Source of the DNA: JACMQX01 sp044225675
GTDB lineage: Bacteria > Pseudomonadota > Gammaproteobacteria > Burkholderiales > Burkholderiaceae_C
Reading direction: 5' to 3'
DNA: 64,000 nt
Assembly (NCBI GenBank): GCA_044225675.1
Contig: JBGAIH010000011.1
Coordinates: 62,001-126,000, forward strand
This document shows positions 39,514-48,945 of the stretch, in pieces; position 1 is the first letter of the stretch, and each line of letters begins with the position of its first letter. Below the pieces are notes generated by a model. It searched no databases and had not been told where the DNA came from. It was given only the letters and a program-made list of their open reading frames with translations. The translations under genes were made by a program, and so were the position numbers.

Positions 39514-40329
39514 CTATTTGCGCGCAGGCCCGAGGAGGCGACGCACCTCGCCGACCTTCATGCCGTACATGTCGGCAAAGGCTTCGATGCTGGCGCCGCT
39601 GGCCTCGAAGGCACGCCGCAGCGCATCGCGCCGCGCGGCGCCTTCGGCGACCTCGGCGAAGGCGCGGTCCAGCGCCGAGGCGGTCGCGGCATCGACCGCG
39701 CCGACTTCGGCGTCCCAGTCGGCACGCGACAGCCCGCTGGCTTCGACGGCCTTGACGAGCGCGCCATGCAGCCAGCCGGCGTCACCGCCGGGGCGCTGCG
39801 CGGGCCGGCCCTTGCCGCCGCGCGTGCGGCGCCGGTGGACCTCCATGATCGCGTGGAACACATGCCCGGGAGCGACCGGCTCGACCGGCTTGCCGTCGAG
39901 GTCATGGCGCGGCAGGCCCGCCGCCACGCTCTCGAGGTAGCGGGTCGAGCGCGCATGCACGCCGAGCGCCAGCTTGAGCTGGTCGCGCGTGAATTCGCTG
40001 CCGTGACGCGCCATGAGGTCCTGGAAGGCGCCGAGCTTGAGCGGCAGAAAGCGCGCGCCGAACAGCTTGGGGTGCAGCTGGAACAGGCGTTCCAGCACGG
40101 GCAGCGCCTGCTGGCGTGCCGAAGGCGCCCCAGCCGCCGGCGTCGCCGCCTCGGGCCCGCTGGCCAGGCCTTCGGGTGTGTCCGTGCCGGCCTCGGGGGT
40201 TGCTGCATCTGCATCTTCAGCTTCTGCTGCCTGCGCGCCAATGCCGGGCAGGGCCGGAGGGTCGGCCGGGGCGTCAGCCGTCAAAGGTTGCGAAGCGGCG
40301 GTGGAATCGGTGGAACTCATCGTGGACAT
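39514..40329 (-). CDS. proQ: ProQ/FinO family RNA chaperone
   Basis: 271 residues. The FinO domain is at about 72-185 (ALPVLERLFQLHPKLFGARF, LPLKLGAFQDLMARHGSEFT, LALGVHARSTRYLESVA). The first 70 residues are an acidic Ala/Pro/Thr-rich disordered tail and the last 85 form a second helical region. ProQ proteins bind structured 3' ends of mRNAs and small RNAs. ATG 40329 is used; an in-frame ATG at 40320 is an alternative. It is divergent from the SlyD gene. Confidence 0.9.
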   Translation of the reverse strand: MSTMSSTDSTAASQPLTADAPADPPALPGIGAQAAEAEDADAATPEAGTDTPEGLASGPEAATPAAGAPSARQQALPVLERLFQLHPKLFGARFLPLKLGAFQDLMARHGSEFTRDQLKLALGVHARSTRYLESVAAGLPRHDLDGKPVEPVAPGHVFHAIMEVHRRRTRGGKGRPAQRPGGDAGWLHGALVKAVEASGLSRADWDAEVGAVDAATASALDRAFAEVAEGAARRDALRRAFEASGASIEAFADMYGMKVGEVRRLLGPARK

Positions 40330-40466
40330 GAACGCTGGAAAACCGCTTGGCGGTGCAGGGGGAATCGGGACATCCGGCGGCGGTACGGCAGCCGAATGCC
40401 GCTTGATGCGAAGGTGGCAACTGTACCGTGCCAGCGCGCCGCCGCCACCCGGGGCAAAATCTCCCC

Positions 40467-40943
40467 ATGAACATCCAGAAAGACACCGTCGTCACCTTGC
40501 GCTGGCGCGTGGCCGACGCCAAAGGCCAGCTCATCGAGGAAAGCCGCACGCCCATGGTCTACCTGCACGGCGGCTACGGCAATACGCTGCCGAAGATCGA
40601 GGAGGCGCTCGAGGGCCGCGATGCCGGCTTCGAGACGACTCTGAACCTGCAGCCCGAGGACGCCTTCGGCCTGCGCGACGAGTCGCTCGCGCGCACGATC
40701 CCGCGCGCGCAGTTTCCGCCGGGCGTGAAGGTCGGGGGCCAGCTCGAAGGCCGCAACGACCAGGGCCTGCCCCAGGTCTACACCGTGAAGAAGATCAAGG
40801 GCGATACCGTGTATCTCGACGCCAATCACCCGTGGGCGGGCATGGCACTGCGCTTCAGCCTGAAGGTGACGGGCGTGCGCGCCGCGACGCAGGAAGAGAT
40901 CGACCATCGCCACGTACATGGCGAACACGGCCACCACCACTGA
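40467..40943 (+). CDS. slyD: FKBP-type peptidyl-prolyl isomerase, SlyD-like
   Basis: 158 residues. It starts MNIQKDTVVTLRWRVADAKG and has YLHGGYGNTLPKIEEALEGR, the FKBP core split by an insert-in-flap domain (residues about 70-125: PEDAFGLRDESLARTIPRAQ, FPPGVKVGGQ). The His-rich end HRHVHGEHGHHH can bind nickel, as in E. coli SlyD, but is shorter. It acts as a cytoplasmic folding helper and possible nickel donor. Length and motifs are normal. Confidence 0.92.
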   Translation: MNIQKDTVVTLRWRVADAKGQLIEESRTPMVYLHGGYGNTLPKIEEALEGRDAGFETTLNLQPEDAFGLRDESLARTIPRAQFPPGVKVGGQLEGRNDQGLPQVYTVKKIKGDTVYLDANHPWAGMALRFSLKVTGVRAATQEEIDHRHVHGEHGHHH

Positions 40944-41048
40944 TCGCGTCGCCCGGGAGCGCGGCCTGCGGCGTGCCGGCTGACCGGCAGCACACCGCTT
41001 GATCGGCGGCCCGCCGCCCCCATCTGTCGAGGTTCCAAGGAGTTTTCA

Positions 41049-42104
41049 ATGTCCAGCACCCTGGCCCCTTCGCCCGTTCTTTCCGTCAGCCCGCTCGGCT
41101 TTCCGTGGAAGACGGTGGACCCGTTCCTGTTCTGCGCCTACCACGACGACGCCTACCCTGCGGGCCGGCCCGACATGAGCCCGGCCGCCTCGCTCGCCGG
41201 GCGCGACATCGGGCAGGACTTCAGCCGCAAGGACGGCTGGAGCATGTACCACGGCGAGACGGTGCCGGGCTTTCCCGCGCACCCGCACCGCGGTTTCGAG
41301 ACGGTCACCGTGGTGCGCAAGGGCCTGATCGACCATTCGGATTCACTGGGCGCGGCGGCCCGCTTCGGCGGTGGTGATGCGCAATGGCTCACGGCCGGCG
41401 GCGGCGTGGTGCATTCCGAGATGTTCCCGCTGCTGCAGGGCGATGCGCCCAATCCGCTGGAGCTGTTCCAGATCTGGCTGAACCTGCCGGCCCGCAGCAA
41501 GATGGTGCCGGCCCACTTCACGATGTTCTGGAACCAGGCGATTCCGCGCCTGATCGCACGCGACGACGCGGGCCGTGAGACCGTGGTGGCGGTGGTGGCC
41601 GGCGCGCTTGCCGGCGCCGCAGACCCACTGCAGCCGCCGCCCGACTCCTGGGCGTCGCAGCCGGGCTCGGACGTGGCGATCTGGACCCTGCGCATGGCGC
41701 CGGGTGCGCGCTGGACGCTGCCTGCGGCCTCGGGCGACGGAACGCGGCGCACGCTGTACTTCTTCAAGGGCCAGTCGGTGCGCATCGGCGGCCAGCGGAT
41801 CGAGTCGCGCAGCGCGATCGAGGTGCGTGCCGGTGAAGCCGTCGAGCTGGTCAGTGGCGAGGCCGAGACCGAGCTGCTGATGCTGCAAGGCCGGCCGATT
41901 GCCGAGCCCGTGGCCCAGTACGGTCCGTTCGTGATGAACACGCAGGCCGAAATCATGCAGGCCATGCAGGACTACCGCCGCACCCAGTTCGGCGGCTGGC
42001 CGTGGCCGGACGCAGCCCCGGTGCATGGCCGGGACACCGCACGCTTCGCGCGGCACCCGGGCGGCCGCGAGGAGCAGCCCGATCCGCACGAGCAGCAGCA
42101 ATAG
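41049..42104 (+). CDS. Pirin family protein
   Basis: 351 residues from ATG 41049, with AAGGAG upstream. It is a bicupin: the N-terminal pirin motif FPAHPHRGFETVTVVRKGLI with the later Glu/His pair in LTAGGGVVHSEMFP binds one metal, usually iron. The C-terminal cupin covers about 180-300. Bacterial pirins include quercetinase-like dioxygenases and regulators; which this is cannot be told. The end is a Gln/His-rich tail (REEQPDPHEQQQ). Confidence 0.9.
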   Translation: MSSTLAPSPVLSVSPLGFPWKTVDPFLFCAYHDDAYPAGRPDMSPAASLAGRDIGQDFSRKDGWSMYHGETVPGFPAHPHRGFETVTVVRKGLIDHSDSLGAAARFGGGDAQWLTAGGGVVHSEMFPLLQGDAPNPLELFQIWLNLPARSKMVPAHFTMFWNQAIPRLIARDDAGRETVVAVVAGALAGAADPLQPPPDSWASQPGSDVAIWTLRMAPGARWTLPAASGDGTRRTLYFFKGQSVRIGGQRIESRSAIEVRAGEAVELVSGEAETELLMLQGRPIAEPVAQYGPFVMNTQAEIMQAMQDYRRTQFGGWPWPDAAPVHGRDTARFARHPGGREEQPDPHEQQQ

Positions 42105-42151
42105 CCGCAACTGGCGAAGGCGCCAGGCGACTGAGCGCCAAGGCAGGCCAG

Positions 42152-43426
42152 TCAGCCGGCCTGCAGCATGCCGGCGGCTGGCAATGCGTGTCCGCCGGTT
42201 GCATCGGGCTTGCCCGGCGCGACGTCTGCGGGCGCGCGGGCACGCAGCCACCAGGTCGACATCGTGCCGCGCCCCTTGACCTCGATCGGCGCGCGCGGCT
42301 CGAACACGAAACGCTGGCGCAACTGCCAATACACCGCCTCGCTCACGTGAACCGCGCCGGGCTCGCCCGTGGCTTCCATCCGGCTGGCCACGTTCACCGT
42401 GTCGCCCCAGACGTCGTAGAGAAAGCGCTTGACGCCGATCACGCCCGCCACCGCCGGGCCCACGTGCATGCCGATGCGCATGTTCAGCTCGGTGCCGTTC
42501 TCACGGTTGTAGCGCTGGATGGCGCACACCATCTCCAGCGCCAGGTCGCCCAGCGCATCGAGGTGGCGGTGCGACACGACCATGTAGGCGTCGCCGATGG
42601 TCTTGATCTTCTCCAGGTGAAAGCGCTCGACCAGCTGGTCGAACGCGGAGAAGATCTGGTTGAGCACCATCACGATCGCGTCCGGCGGCAAGGCGCGCGA
42701 GAAGCTGGTGAAGCCGGCAATGTCGGCGAACAGCACCCCCATGTTCTCGAACTTCTGGGCGTTGACCCGGTCGTCGCGCTTGAGTTCGTCGGCCACGCTG
42801 GCCGGCAGCACGTTGTAGAGCACCTTGTCGGCGCGGGCCCGCTCGCGCTCGGCGCGCTGCCGCTCCTCGTACAGTTCCTGGCTGCGCGAGAGCATCACGC
42901 GGTCGAGCTCCATGCACAGGGCGACGACGCAGAAGGGAGCCACCAGGCTGGCCACGAAGGAGCCGGGCTCGGGCGCGCGCAGCCACAAGGGCACCATGAG
43001 GGCGATCAGGCTCAGCATGTACAGCGGCCGGCGAACGGGGCGGGGCGTGCAGATGAGCGCCGCGAGAAAGGTCATGCCGGCCGCATGGAACACCAGTCCG
43101 CTGCCGCCGATGAGCGCGCCGCGCACGCCGGCCCAGGTGGTCAGCGCCATGAAGATGATGCAGAAAACCTCCAGCTGCGCGCCGCGATGGCGGGCCGCAA
43201 GCCAGCGGTCGGAGGCCATGACGGCCAGGCAGGTCAGCTCCACCGCCACCTGCCAAGCGAGCAGCCACTGCACCTCGGCGCTCAGCCCCTCCCAGCCGTC
43301 GCGCAGCAGCGGCACGTCGATGGCCAGCGACGCGGGCAGCATGAGCAGCGCCAGCACCTTGCAATAGCGCACGCTGAGATTCCAGCTCTTGCGCGTGACC
43401 CACTCGCGAAATCCCTCCTGCTCCAT
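42152..43426 (-). CDS. Membrane-bound class III adenylate cyclase
   Basis: 424 residues. The N-terminal about 190 residues carry some six hydrophobic segments (VLALLMLPASLAIDV through SLVAPFCVVALCM). A coiled-coil linker (SQELYEERQRAERERARADK) leads to the catalytic domain at about 210-390. The metal-binding Asp residues are in VLFADIAGFTSFSR and KTIGDAYMVVS. The Lys preceding GD and VWGDTVNVASRMEATGEPG fit adenylate rather than guanylate specificity. It makes cAMP in response to an unknown membrane signal. It is convergent with the pirin gene. Confidence 0.92.
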   Translation of the reverse strand: MEQEGFREWVTRKSWNLSVRYCKVLALLMLPASLAIDVPLLRDGWEGLSAEVQWLLAWQVAVELTCLAVMASDRWLAARHRGAQLEVFCIIFMALTTWAGVRGALIGGSGLVFHAAGMTFLAALICTPRPVRRPLYMLSLIALMVPLWLRAPEPGSFVASLVAPFCVVALCMELDRVMLSRSQELYEERQRAERERARADKVLYNVLPASVADELKRDDRVNAQKFENMGVLFADIAGFTSFSRALPPDAIVMVLNQIFSAFDQLVERFHLEKIKTIGDAYMVVSHRHLDALGDLALEMVCAIQRYNRENGTELNMRIGMHVGPAVAGVIGVKRFLYDVWGDTVNVASRMEATGEPGAVHVSEAVYWQLRQRFVFEPRAPIEVKGRGTMSTWWLRARAPADVAPGKPDATGGHALPAAGMLQAG

Positions 43427-43522
43427 GCCGTCGCCCTCATGATGGGTACTTCTTGGGGTGGATGATCGGCCCGACTATAGATGCATGAGCGCCCTCGAAC
43501 GCAACCGCAGGAGCAGGCAAAA

Positions 43523-43549
43523 ACGACAAAGCGCCCCGCAGGGCGCTTT
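43523..43549 (-). terminator. Intrinsic terminator of gap
   Basis: AAAGCGCCC-CGCA-GGGCGCTTT (43528-43549) lies 25 bp after the gap stop. A T-rich tail follows on the minus strand (GTCGTTTTT). Confidence 0.8.
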
Positions 43550-43573
43550 GCGCAAGGCAGACGCAGGACGAAA

Positions 43574-44572
43574 TTACTTCGACACGACGCGAACCATTTC
43601 GAGGCACTTGTTGGAGTAGCCCCATTCGTTGTCGTACCAGCTCACGAGCTTGACGAAGGTGCCGTCCAGCGCGATGCCGGCCTCGGCGTCGAAGATGCTG
43701 GTGCGCGCGTCACCACGGAAGTCGGTGGCGACGACCTTGTCCTCGGTGTAGCCGAGGATACCCTTGAGCGCGCCTTCGGACTGCGCCTTCATTTCGGCGC
43801 AGATTTCCTTGTACGTGGCTTCCTTGCTGAGTTCGACGGTCAGGTCGACCACGGACACGTCGGAGGTGGGCACGCGGAAACTCATGCCGGTGAGCTTCTT
43901 GTTCAGCTCGGGAATGACCACACCCACGGCCTTGGCCGCGCCGGTGCTGCTGGGGATGATGTTCTCCAGGATGCCGCGTCCGCCGCGCCAGTCCTTGTTG
44001 CTCGGGCCGTCCACCGTCTTTTGCGTGGCGGTGGCGGCGTGCACGGTGGTCATGAGGCCGCGCTTGATGCCCCACTTGTCGTTGAGCACCTTGGCCAGCG
44101 GTGCCAGGCAGTTGGTGGTGCAGGAGGCGTTGGAGATGATGGCCTCGCCCTTGTAGGTCTTGTCGTTGACGCCGAAGACGAACATCGGCGTGTCGTCCTT
44201 GGACGGGGCGGAGATGATGACCTTCTTCGCGCCGGCCGCCAGGTGCTTGCCCGCGCCTTCCTTGTCGAGGAACAGGCCCGTGGACTCGATCACGACGTCA
44301 GCGCCGACCTCGTTCCACTTGAGGTTGGCCGGATCGCGCTCCTGCGTCAGGCGGATCTTCTTGCCGTTGACGATCAGGGTGTTGCCTTCGACCGAGACCT
44401 CGCCCTTGAAGCGGCCGTGCACGCTGTCGTACTGCAGCATGTAGGCCAGGTAGCTGGGCTCGAGCAGGTCGTTGATGCCGACGATCTCGATGTCGCTGAA
44501 GTTCTGCACGGCCGAGCGCAGGACGTTGCGCCCGATGCGGCCGAAGCCGTTGATGCCGATCTTGAGGGTCAT
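43574..44572 (-). CDS. gap: Glyceraldehyde-3-phosphate dehydrogenase, type I
   Basis: 332 residues. It interconverts glyceraldehyde 3-phosphate and 1,3-bisphosphoglycerate with NAD. It starts TLKIGINGFGRIGRNVLRSA (Rossmann) and has the catalytic Cys in SNASCTTNCLAPLAKVLND and the His region in VDLTVELSKEATY. It lies 60 bp downstream of tkt on the same strand, so the two probably form a central-carbon operon ending in the terminator at 43523. Confidence 0.97.
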   Translation of the reverse strand: MTLKIGINGFGRIGRNVLRSAVQNFSDIEIVGINDLLEPSYLAYMLQYDSVHGRFKGEVSVEGNTLIVNGKKIRLTQERDPANLKWNEVGADVVIESTGLFLDKEGAGKHLAAGAKKVIISAPSKDDTPMFVFGVNDKTYKGEAIISNASCTTNCLAPLAKVLNDKWGIKRGLMTTVHAATATQKTVDGPSNKDWRGGRGILENIIPSSTGAAKAVGVVIPELNKKLTGMSFRVPTSDVSVVDLTVELSKEATYKEICAEMKAQSEGALKGILGYTEDKVVATDFRGDARTSIFDAEAGIALDGTFVKLVSWYDNEWGYSNKCLEMVRVVSK

Positions 44573-44632
44573 GGGGTGTGCTCCTGGATGATGAATATTG
44601 TGTGAGGCGTGCGCGGCCGCGACCGCGCGGTG

Positions 44633-46678
44633 TCAGCGCTTCTTCGACAGCACGGCCTGCACCGTGTCTGCCACGTTCTCGGGTGTGAAACCGAAGTGCT
44701 TGAAGAGAACGGGCGCGGGCGCGGACTCGCCGTAGCTGTCGATGCCGACCACGGCGGCGCAGCCGTACTTCCACCAGCCGTCGGTCGAGCCCATCTCGAC
44801 GGCCACGCGCGGCAGGCCGGCCGGCAGAACCGCATTCTTCCACTCGACGTCCTGGCGGTCGAAGGTGGTGGTGCTGGGCATGGAGACGACGCGCACCGCA
44901 ATCTTGCGTGCGGCCAGCAGTTCCTGGGCCTTGAGTGCGTGCTGCACCTCGGAGCCGGTGGCGATGATCACCGCCTGCGGCTTGCGCGACAGGCCCACGC
45001 GTGCGGGCTCGGCCAGCACGTAGGCGCCGCGGCTGATGTCGCCCAGATCGCCGACCTCGGCCTTGGGCGCATAGGGCAGGTTCTGGCGGCTGAGCAGCAG
45101 CGCGGTGGGACGCGTGGCGTTGCGCAGCGCGACGGCCCAGGCGACGGCGGTTTCGGCCGTGTCGGCCGGGCGCCAGACGTCCAGGTTGGGAATGAGGCGC
45201 AGGCTCGCGGCATGCTCGATCGACTGGTGCGTCGGCCCGTCTTCGCCCAGGCCGATGGAGTCGTGCGTGAACACGTGGATCACGCGCTTCTTCATGAGCG
45301 CGGCCATGCGGATGGCGTTGCGGCTGTAGTCGCTGAAGGTCAGGAAGGTGCCGCCATAGGGGATGTAGCCGCCATGCAGGGCCACGCCGTTCATGATGGC
45401 GGCCATGCCGAATTCGCGCACGCCGTAGTTGATGTGGCGGCCGATGCTGCCGCCCTCGCCCGTGACCACGTCGCCGGCCAGGTCGAAGCGCAGCGGCGCG
45501 GTGGCCTTGGTGTTGGTGAGGTTGGAGCCGGTCAGGTCGGCGGAGCCGCCGAGCATCTCGGGCAGCGCGGCGGTGAAAGCCTCCAGCGCAAGCTGCGAGG
45601 CCTTGCGCGAAGCCACGGTCTCGGCCTTGGTGTGCGCGGCCAGCACGGTGTCGACCACCATCTGGTCGAAGCCCTTGGGCAGCTCACCCTTCATGCGGCG
45701 CGCCAGTTCGCGCGCGAGGTCCGGATGGGCCGACTTGTAGGCGGCAAAGCGGGCGTCCCAGTCGGTTTCGGCGGCCAGGCCGCTGGCCTTGGCGTCCCAC
45801 AGGTCGTAGGCTTCCTTGGGGATCTCGAACGGCTCGTGCGACCAGCCCAGCGCCTCGCGCGTGAGGCGGATTTCGTCGGCGCCGAGCGGCTCGCCGTGCG
45901 CCTTGGCGGTGCCGGCGCGGTTCGGGCTGCCCTTGCCGATGCTGGTCTTGCAGATGATGAAGCTGGGCTTGTCGGCGCTGTTCTTCGCGTCGGCAATGGC
46001 GCGGTCGACCGCATCGACGTCGTGGCCGTCGATCGGGCCGATGACGTTCCAGCCGTAGGCGGCAAAGCGCAGCGCGGTGTTGTCGATGAACCAGGGAGCG
46101 ACCTGGCCGTCGATGGAGATGCCGTTGTCGTCGTACAGGGCGATCAGCTTGTTGAGCTTCCAGGCGCCGGCCAGTGCGCAGGCCTCGTGGCTGATGCCTT
46201 CCATCAGGCAGCCGTCGCCGAGGAACACATAGGTGTGGTGGTCGACGATGGCATGGCCTTCGCGGTTGAACTCGCGAGCCAGCAGCTTCTCGGCCAGCGC
46301 CATGCCGACCGCGTTGGTGATGCCCTGGCCCAGCGGGCCCGTGGTGGTTTCCACGCCGGGGGTGTAGCCGACTTCCGGGTGGCCCGGCGTCATGCTGTGC
46401 AACTGGCGGAAGTTCCTGAGCTCGCCAATGGGCAGCTTGTAGCCGGTCAGGTGCAGCAGCGCGTAGATCAGCATCGAGCCGTGGCCGTTGGACAGCACGA
46501 AGCGGTCCCGGTCGAACCAGCCGGGGTTGCGGGGGCTGTGCTTGAGGTGCCGACTCCACAGTGCGACGGCCATGTCGGCCATGCCCATGGGGGCTCCCGG
46601 ATGCCCGGAGTTGGCTTGTTGAACGGCATCCATGGCCAGCGCGCGGATCGCGTTCGCCATCAGGGGGGTGTTGGCCAT
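44633..46678 (-). CDS. tkt: Transketolase
   Basis: 681 residues from ATG 46678 (MANTPLMANAIRALAMDAVQ); an upstream in-frame ATG at 46720 is less likely. This thiamine-diphosphate enzyme exchanges two-carbon units in the pentose phosphate pathway. GDGCLMEGISHEACALAGAW plus NGISIDGQV form the ThDP motif; HDSIGLGEDGPTHQSIEHAA is the transketolase signature. The C-terminal domain is complete. The next gene upstream, HipA, is unrelated. Confidence 0.97.
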   Translation of the reverse strand: MANTPLMANAIRALAMDAVQQANSGHPGAPMGMADMAVALWSRHLKHSPRNPGWFDRDRFVLSNGHGSMLIYALLHLTGYKLPIGELRNFRQLHSMTPGHPEVGYTPGVETTTGPLGQGITNAVGMALAEKLLAREFNREGHAIVDHHTYVFLGDGCLMEGISHEACALAGAWKLNKLIALYDDNGISIDGQVAPWFIDNTALRFAAYGWNVIGPIDGHDVDAVDRAIADAKNSADKPSFIICKTSIGKGSPNRAGTAKAHGEPLGADEIRLTREALGWSHEPFEIPKEAYDLWDAKASGLAAETDWDARFAAYKSAHPDLARELARRMKGELPKGFDQMVVDTVLAAHTKAETVASRKASQLALEAFTAALPEMLGGSADLTGSNLTNTKATAPLRFDLAGDVVTGEGGSIGRHINYGVREFGMAAIMNGVALHGGYIPYGGTFLTFSDYSRNAIRMAALMKKRVIHVFTHDSIGLGEDGPTHQSIEHAASLRLIPNLDVWRPADTAETAVAWAVALRNATRPTALLLSRQNLPYAPKAEVGDLGDISRGAYVLAEPARVGLSRKPQAVIIATGSEVQHALKAQELLAARKIAVRVVSMPSTTTFDRQDVEWKNAVLPAGLPRVAVEMGSTDGWWKYGCAAVVGIDSYGESAPAPVLFKHFGFTPENVADTVQAVLSKKR

Positions 46679-46762
46679 GTAGGCTGCTCCGGGGGTTGGG
46701 ACTTGGGGGAAACCCGGCATTTTAGCGGGCCGGGCCGTCTCCGGGCGCTGGCCTGGCGCGCC

Positions 46763-48133
46763 TCAGCCGGCCCCGGGCTCACCCGAGCGCCGGATCTCGC
46801 GCACGAGCGCGGGACTGGCGATGTCCTCCAGCGTGCGGAAAGCGGTGCGGACCTTGTCGATCAGCGTGCCCCCGGCACCGGCGGCCTCGAACACGGTGAT
46901 CCACTGGCGCACGCCGCCCCAGACGGCATGCAGCATCGCCAGTGCCTGCCGCCGGTCGAGGCCGAAGGCCTCGTGCCGCGTCATGGCGTTGTCCAGCGTC
47001 GCCGCCTTGCCCTGCTCGCCGACGCCCAGGTGCAGCAGCCGCTCGAAGGCCACACCCGGCCTCGGAACCACGTCGTACAGCGGACTGAGCGACCAGCCGC
47101 CGTCGCGCGGGTCGCGCACGAAGCCATGGTTGCGCAGGTGGTCGTCGTCGTTGGAGACGAAGATGTTGAAGATCATGCGGCCGAACAGCTCGCGGTTGGC
47201 GGCCCGCACCCGATCGACGTGAACATGCCGGCGGATCGCCTGCGCGATCTCGGGGTAGCTGCGATTGCGCGCGTCGAACTCGTCGCAGGCCAGAAGCGTC
47301 AGCGCGCTGACGAAGGGCAGCCTCCGCTCGACGAGGCCCTTGGCCGGCGTGGTGGCGTGCAGGATCTGGCCGTCAGGCGGCGCAGCGTCGGCCGCGCACC
47401 AGTAGCGGTCGAATCGGCGCGCCAGCAGCACCGGCGTACCGCCCACATCGGTGGTGGTGACGTCGGGCACGTCCAGCCCGCATTCACGCGCCAGGCGCAG
47501 CGTGGCCATCTCGGCCAGGGCCATGTTGAACGGGTCCCCCCGGCTCGGGAACTTGGCCAGCCACAGCAGGCCCGCCTCGTCGCGCACGGCAGCCTTGGGC
47601 CGGGCACCACCGGCGCCGGGGCCGGAGCCGAAGAAGTCGGTGAGCCGCGCCGGGATTTCCTCCCCCAGCTCGATGCGCTCGGCCGTCTCCAGCATGTAGC
47701 CCAGCGAATGGACCTCGTTGACGCCGCGCGTGGATTCGGCGTCCAGCGACGGCCGCACGTCGAGCGCGCCGACCCGGTCGCTGCCCGCCTCCATCAGGTA
47801 GACCGACTCGGGCAGGCTGTTGGCGGGCACCTTGTGCCGGGCTTCGATGACGCGACGGCCCCAGGCGTCGGGCGCGGCGTCGCGCAGGCCACCGAACTGC
47901 GTGAGGCCGTTGACCGGCATCAGCTCGGCGCCGCGCACCAGCGCGAGGTCGTCGAGCGCGAGGCTGACCGGGTCGACCGAAAAGCGGCCCGGCCGCTCCA
48001 GGTAGCGCAGGCCATAGGCGAAGCTCGACGCGAGCACCGCGTCGTTCTCTTCGGTCAGGGTCAGCCGGCCGGCCGGTACAAAGCCGTCGTCGAGATGGGC
48101 GAAGGCAAACAGCTGCGTGGCGGTGGCAGCCAT
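46763..48133 (-). CDS. hipA: HipA-family serine/threonine kinase toxin
   Basis: 456 residues. The kinase core shows WLAKFPSRGDPFNMALAEMA (Lys, ATP site), the catalytic loop FNIFVSNDDDHLRNHGF and the metal-binding Asp in SLSPLYDVVPRP. The N-terminal HipA_N domain covers about 1-110. HipA toxins phosphorylate targets such as glutamyl-tRNA synthetase, causing growth arrest. The ATG (48133) directly follows the HipB stop, with no gap, so the pair is translationally coupled. All catalytic residues look intact. Confidence 0.92.
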   Translation of the reverse strand: MAATATQLFAFAHLDDGFVPAGRLTLTEENDAVLASSFAYGLRYLERPGRFSVDPVSLALDDLALVRGAELMPVNGLTQFGGLRDAAPDAWGRRVIEARHKVPANSLPESVYLMEAGSDRVGALDVRPSLDAESTRGVNEVHSLGYMLETAERIELGEEIPARLTDFFGSGPGAGGARPKAAVRDEAGLLWLAKFPSRGDPFNMALAEMATLRLARECGLDVPDVTTTDVGGTPVLLARRFDRYWCAADAAPPDGQILHATTPAKGLVERRLPFVSALTLLACDEFDARNRSYPEIAQAIRRHVHVDRVRAANRELFGRMIFNIFVSNDDDHLRNHGFVRDPRDGGWSLSPLYDVVPRPGVAFERLLHLGVGEQGKAATLDNAMTRHEAFGLDRRQALAMLHAVWGGVRQWITVFEAAGAGGTLIDKVRTAFRTLEDIASPALVREIRRSGEPGAG

Positions 48134-48475
48134 TCAGAAGTCCAGTTCGTCCAGCTGCCGCGGCGTCATGACCCGCACCCGCCGGGTCGCCTCGGCGCTT
48201 TCGAGCGCGAGCAAGGAGGGGTCCGAGCCCTGCAGCAGCGCCAGCAGGTCGGTGCCGGGCGCGATGGCGTCTAGGTAGCGCAGGATCTGCCCGAGCGACT
48301 GGCGCGGGTCGCCGCGCTCCACCCGCCCGGCCGTCACGCGCGACATGCCGGCGCGCGTGGCTGCGTCGGACTGGCGCAGGCGGCGTGCGCGGCGAAGGCG
48401 GGCCAGACGCTCGCCGAGCATCCGGGCCTGCGCCTGCAGCGGTTCGGAGATGAGGGCGGATTCATCGACCTTCAT
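48134..48475 (-). CDS. hipB: HipB-family antitoxin (XRE)
   Basis: 113 residues from ATG 48475. The helix-turn-helix is at about 20-75 (LGERLARLRRARRLRQSDAA, then RAGMSRVTAGRVERGDPRQS). The C-terminus PRQLDELDF is the flexible tail type seen in HipB proteins. It should neutralise HipA and repress the pair through the palindromic site upstream. Confidence 0.9.
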   Translation of the reverse strand: MKVDESALISEPLQAQARMLGERLARLRRARRLRQSDAATRAGMSRVTAGRVERGDPRQSLGQILRYLDAIAPGTDLLALLQGSDPSLLALESAEATRRVRVMTPRQLDELDF

Positions 48476-48490
48476 GATCGTTATTCTATA

Positions 48491-48506
48491 CCTTAACTCG
48501 TTAAGG
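48491..48506. promoter_or_regulatory. Palindromic operator between hipBA and speD
   Basis: CCTTAA-CTCG-TTAAGG, a perfect 6+4+6 palindrome, lies 16-31 bp before the hipB start in a short AT-rich gap of 74 bp shared with the divergent speD gene. It is a likely HipB site. Confidence 0.6.
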
Positions 48507-48549
48507 ATCAAATTAATGATCATTTCTGTCCCCAGGCGCGAGGAGCCAG

Positions 48550-48945
48550 ATGCTCTACAGTGAGGGCATGCAAGGCCTTCATCTGACCGCCGATCTGTAT
48601 CAATGCCGTTGCGACAGCCGCTGGCTGACCGACGCCGCTGCGCTGGGCGACTGGTGCCTGCAGGCCGTCCAGGCCGTCGGGCTGCAGGCGGTCGGGCAGC
48701 TGTTCCATGCCTTCCCGGCATCGGACCACGGCCCGGGCGGCGTCACCGCCACCGTGCTGCTGGCCGAATCGCATCTGTGCGTCCACACCTGGCCCGAACA
48801 GAAAGCGGTGACGCTGGACGTCTACGTCTGCAATTTCGGCGCCGATCACTCGGCCAAGGCACGCGGCCTGATGTTCGCGCTGGTCCACCGCTTTCAGCCC
48901 GAATGGACGGAGCAGCGCTCGCTGGACCGGGGCGAGGCCGCATGA
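48550..48945 (+). CDS. speD: S-adenosylmethionine decarboxylase proenzyme, SpeD-like
   Basis: 131 residues from ATG 48550 (AGGAG upstream); ATG 48568 (MQGLHLTADLY) is an equally plausible start. The self-cleavage site giving the pyruvoyl group is the Ser in TVLLAESHLCVHTWPEQKA. Length and motifs match the short bacterial class Ib enzymes. It decarboxylates S-adenosylmethionine to give the aminopropyl donor used by SpeE-type enzymes. A SpeE homologue is encoded at 52691. It overlaps the next gene by ATGA. Confidence 0.87.
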   Translation: MLYSEGMQGLHLTADLYQCRCDSRWLTDAAALGDWCLQAVQAVGLQAVGQLFHAFPASDHGPGGVTATVLLAESHLCVHTWPEQKAVTLDVYVCNFGADHSAKARGLMFALVHRFQPEWTEQRSLDRGEAA

